From JABDCD01 sp964469525 (GTDB lineage Bacteria; Pseudomonadota; Alphaproteobacteria; Rickettsiales; SXRF01): 59,206 nucleotides of DNA. The notes below the pieces were generated by a model. It was not told the origin of the DNA, did no database searches, and saw nothing but the letters and a program-made list of their open reading frames with translations. Position 1 is the first letter of the stretch; every line of letters begins with the position of its first letter. The position numbers and the translations under genes are program-made. The DNA lies in contig CAYXYU010000011.1 of NCBI GenBank assembly GCA_964469525.1, positions 1 through 59,206 of the forward strand, in the 5' to 3' direction. Positions 57,667 through 59,206 of this stretch are shown in pieces.

Positions 57667-59206
57667 GTGATCGAGACGATGGATTTCGACGTGGTAATCG
57701 TCGGTGCGGGTCCTGCTGGCCTGTCGGCGGCGATCCGGCTGCGTCAGCTGTCGCCGGATTTAAGCGTATGCGTGCTGGAAAAGGGATCGGAAGTCGGCGC
57801 GCATATTCTCTCTGGCGCGGCATTCGATCCGCGTGCGCTGAATGAGTTGATCCCCGACTGGAACGGGAAAGGCGCCCCGCTCCTGACCCCCATCACCGAA
57901 GACCGTTTCCTCTTCCTGACCAAAAACAAAGCCATTCGCCTGCCAACACCCCCGCAACTGCGCAATCACGGCAATTACATCATCAGCCTCGGGAATTTCT
58001 GCCGCTGGCTTGCTCAGCAGGCCGAGGCGCTGGGCGTGCAGATATTTCCCGGTTTTCCGGCGGCGGATATCATCATGGAGAATGGCCGCGTGGCCGGGGT
58101 GATGACCGGGGCGTTCGGTGTTGCCAGGGACGGGCATAAGAAAGAATCCTACCAGCCGCCGATGGCAATCCGGGGCAAATATACGTTGTTTGCCGAAGGC
58201 TGCCGCGGTTCGCTGTCGCAACGCCTGATGCAGCAGTTTAACCTGCGCGACGGCGTTGATCCGCAGACCTACGGTATCGGTATCAAGGAGCTGTGGGAAG
58301 TCGCGCCAGAGAAGCACAGGCCCGGCTTGGTCATCCATAGCCTTGGCTGGCCGCTTGATTCTCGCACCTACGGCGGATCGTTCGTCTATCATGCCGAGAA
58401 CAATCACGTGGCGGTGGGTTTCATCACCGGGCTGGATTACGAAAATCCCTACCTCAATCCGTTCGAGGAGTTCCAGCGTTTCAAAACGCATCCGGCCATT
58501 CGCGGCACTTTCGAAGGGGGGCGCCGCATCTGTTACGGATCGCGTGCCATCAATGAAGGAGGCTTTCAATCCATTCCCAAATTGGCCTTTCCCGGTGGCG
58601 CGCTGATTGGTTGCGCTGCGGGGTTTCTCAATGTTGCAAAAATTAAAGGATCGCACTACGCAATGAAGTCCGGAATGCTGGCTGCGGAGGCGGTGCACGT
58701 GGCCATAAAAAATGGTGGTAATGATCTGTCTGCTTATCCGGAAGCGTTGAAACGGAGTTGGGCGTATAAGGAATTATACAAGGCGCGCAATATCCGGCCC
58801 GGGTTTCATCACGGGCTGTTTCTCGGCTTACTCTATGCCGCGATCGATACCTTCCTTCTTTTGGGTCGTGCGCCGTGGACGTTCCGGCAGCACGCCGACC
58901 ACAGGATGCTGCGCGAAAAGTCCCGTTGCCGCAAGATTGAGTATCCGAAATCGGACGGCAAGCTGACTTTCGACCGGCTGTCGTCGGTATTTCTCTCCAG
59001 CACCAATCATGAAGAGGATCAGCCGGTGCATCTGACGCTGAAGGACCCGCGCGTGCCGATCGACGTGAACCTGAAGCTGTACGATGCGCCGGAGCAACGT
59101 TATTGTCCGGCAGGCGTATATGAGATCGTACAGGACAACGGTGCGCCGAAACTGCAGATCAACGCGCAGAACTGCGTGCACTGCAAGACCTGCGACATCA
59201 AGGACC
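57667..59206 (+). CDS. Electron transfer flavoprotein:ubiquinone oxidoreductase (3' end outside the window)
   Basis: An open frame runs from a GTG at 57667 to the right window edge, about 513 residues. The FAD motif is VVIVGAGPAGLSAAIRLRQL; VLEKGSEVGAHILSGAAFDP, LIGCAAGFLNVAKIKGSHYA and MKSGMLAAEA are typical. The iron-sulfur motif NCVHCKTCDIKD begins at the edge; the rest of the cluster is outside. It passes electrons from ETF to ubiquinone in the membrane. The first residues (VIETMDFDVVIVG) match the usual start with a Met-x-Phe/Tyr-Asp; Met at 57679 is an alternative. Divergent from the glycosylase. Confidence 0.95.
   Translation, partial: MIETMDFDVVIVGAGPAGLSAAIRLRQLSPDLSVCVLEKGSEVGAHILSGAAFDPRALNELIPDWNGKGAPLLTPITEDRFLFLTKNKAIRLPTPPQLRNHGNYIISLGNFCRWLAQQAEALGVQIFPGFPAADIIMENGRVAGVMTGAFGVARDGHKKESYQPPMAIRGKYTLFAEGCRGSLSQRLMQQFNLRDGVDPQTYGIGIKELWEVAPEKHRPGLVIHSLGWPLDSRTYGGSFVYHAENNHVAVGFITGLDYENPYLNPFEEFQRFKTHPAIRGTFEGGRRICYGSRAINEGGFQSIPKLAFPGGALIGCAAGFLNVAKIKGSHYAMKSGMLAAEAVHVAIKNGGNDLSAYPEALKRSWAYKELYKARNIRPGFHHGLFLGLLYAAIDTFLLLGRAPWTFRQHADHRMLREKSRCRKIEYPKSDGKLTFDRLSSVFLSSTNHEEDQPVHLTLKDPRVPIDVNLKLYDAPEQRYCPAGVYEIVQDNGAPKLQINAQNCVHCKTCDIKD

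Overview
The window looks like chromosomal DNA of an alphaproteobacterium with moderately high G+C. The evidence is the split F0 operon (atpI-atpB-atpE-b'-b, without the F1 genes), the metX/metW pair, the tyrA-hisC-chorismate mutase cluster, an ETF:ubiquinone oxidoreductase, an alphaproteobacterial-type short L36, and a DUF2924/serine-recombinase module. I cannot name the genus from the sequence. Many small palindromic repeats and several A+T-rich orphan genes suggest a less-studied lineage.

Layout. 1-2.6 kb: the end of a mobile module (serine recombinase, DUF2924 protein, ParB/KorB-like HTH protein, one truncated gene), next to tRNA-Ser(GGA). 3.4-9.4 kb: lineage-specific and envelope proteins, including a sulfatase-fold membrane protein and a GT-C-like membrane glycosyltransferase. 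9.5-11.7 kb: an RluA-type pseudouridine synthase, a 55-residue lipoprotein and a GtrB-like glycosyltransferase. 11.8-21.1 kb: one long, tightly overlapping run of genes (exbB, two exbD, tonB, rfbB, rfbA, rfbD, rfbC, a GT2-SDR fusion, a D-amino-acid transaminase, a HAD phosphatase). It joins TonB-type energy transduction to dTDP-rhamnose synthesis and transfer. 21.1-24.4 kb: aromatic amino-acid genes on the minus strand. 24.5-27.0 kb: metX and metW with a DUF3800 gene between them. 27.0-32.0 kb: AsmA, a degenerate EAL protein and a prepilin-peptidase-like protein without its catalytic aspartates. 32.0-35.2 kb: a chemoreceptor and glmS. 35.6-38.3 kb: a LuxI/FeeM-like N-acyl synthase, a flippase-like membrane protein and a GT2. 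38.4-39.6 kb: a divergent glutamyl-tRNA-reductase-like protein. 39.6-45.9 kb: DUF6580, rarA, terC, a highly charged periplasmic protein, an orphan Flp pilin, a CopC-like protein, a second sulfatase-fold membrane protein whose 3' end lies inside tRNA-Arg(ACG), and rpmJ. 46.0-48.7 kb: an MshEN-GT2 synthase coupled to an outer-membrane barrel. 49.5-57.6 kb: F0 ATP synthase genes, a DsbA-family oxidoreductase, DUF721/DciA, rnhB, slt and a family-4-type uracil-DNA glycosylase. The window ends inside the ETF:ubiquinone oxidoreductase gene.

The most interesting items are: (i) the 400-residue protein at 38389-39594, which follows glutamyl-tRNA reductase along most of its length but has lost the nucleotide-binding glycine motif; (ii) a palindromic repeat inserted in frame in the uracil-DNA glycosylase, recalling the Rickettsia palindromic elements; (iii) a four-copy bipartite palindrome that also supplies the stop codon of the pseudouridine synthase; (iv) the coupled degenerate EAL and pseudo-prepilin-peptidase genes; and (v) the exb/tonB-rhamnose super-operon with a glycosyltransferase-SDR fusion.
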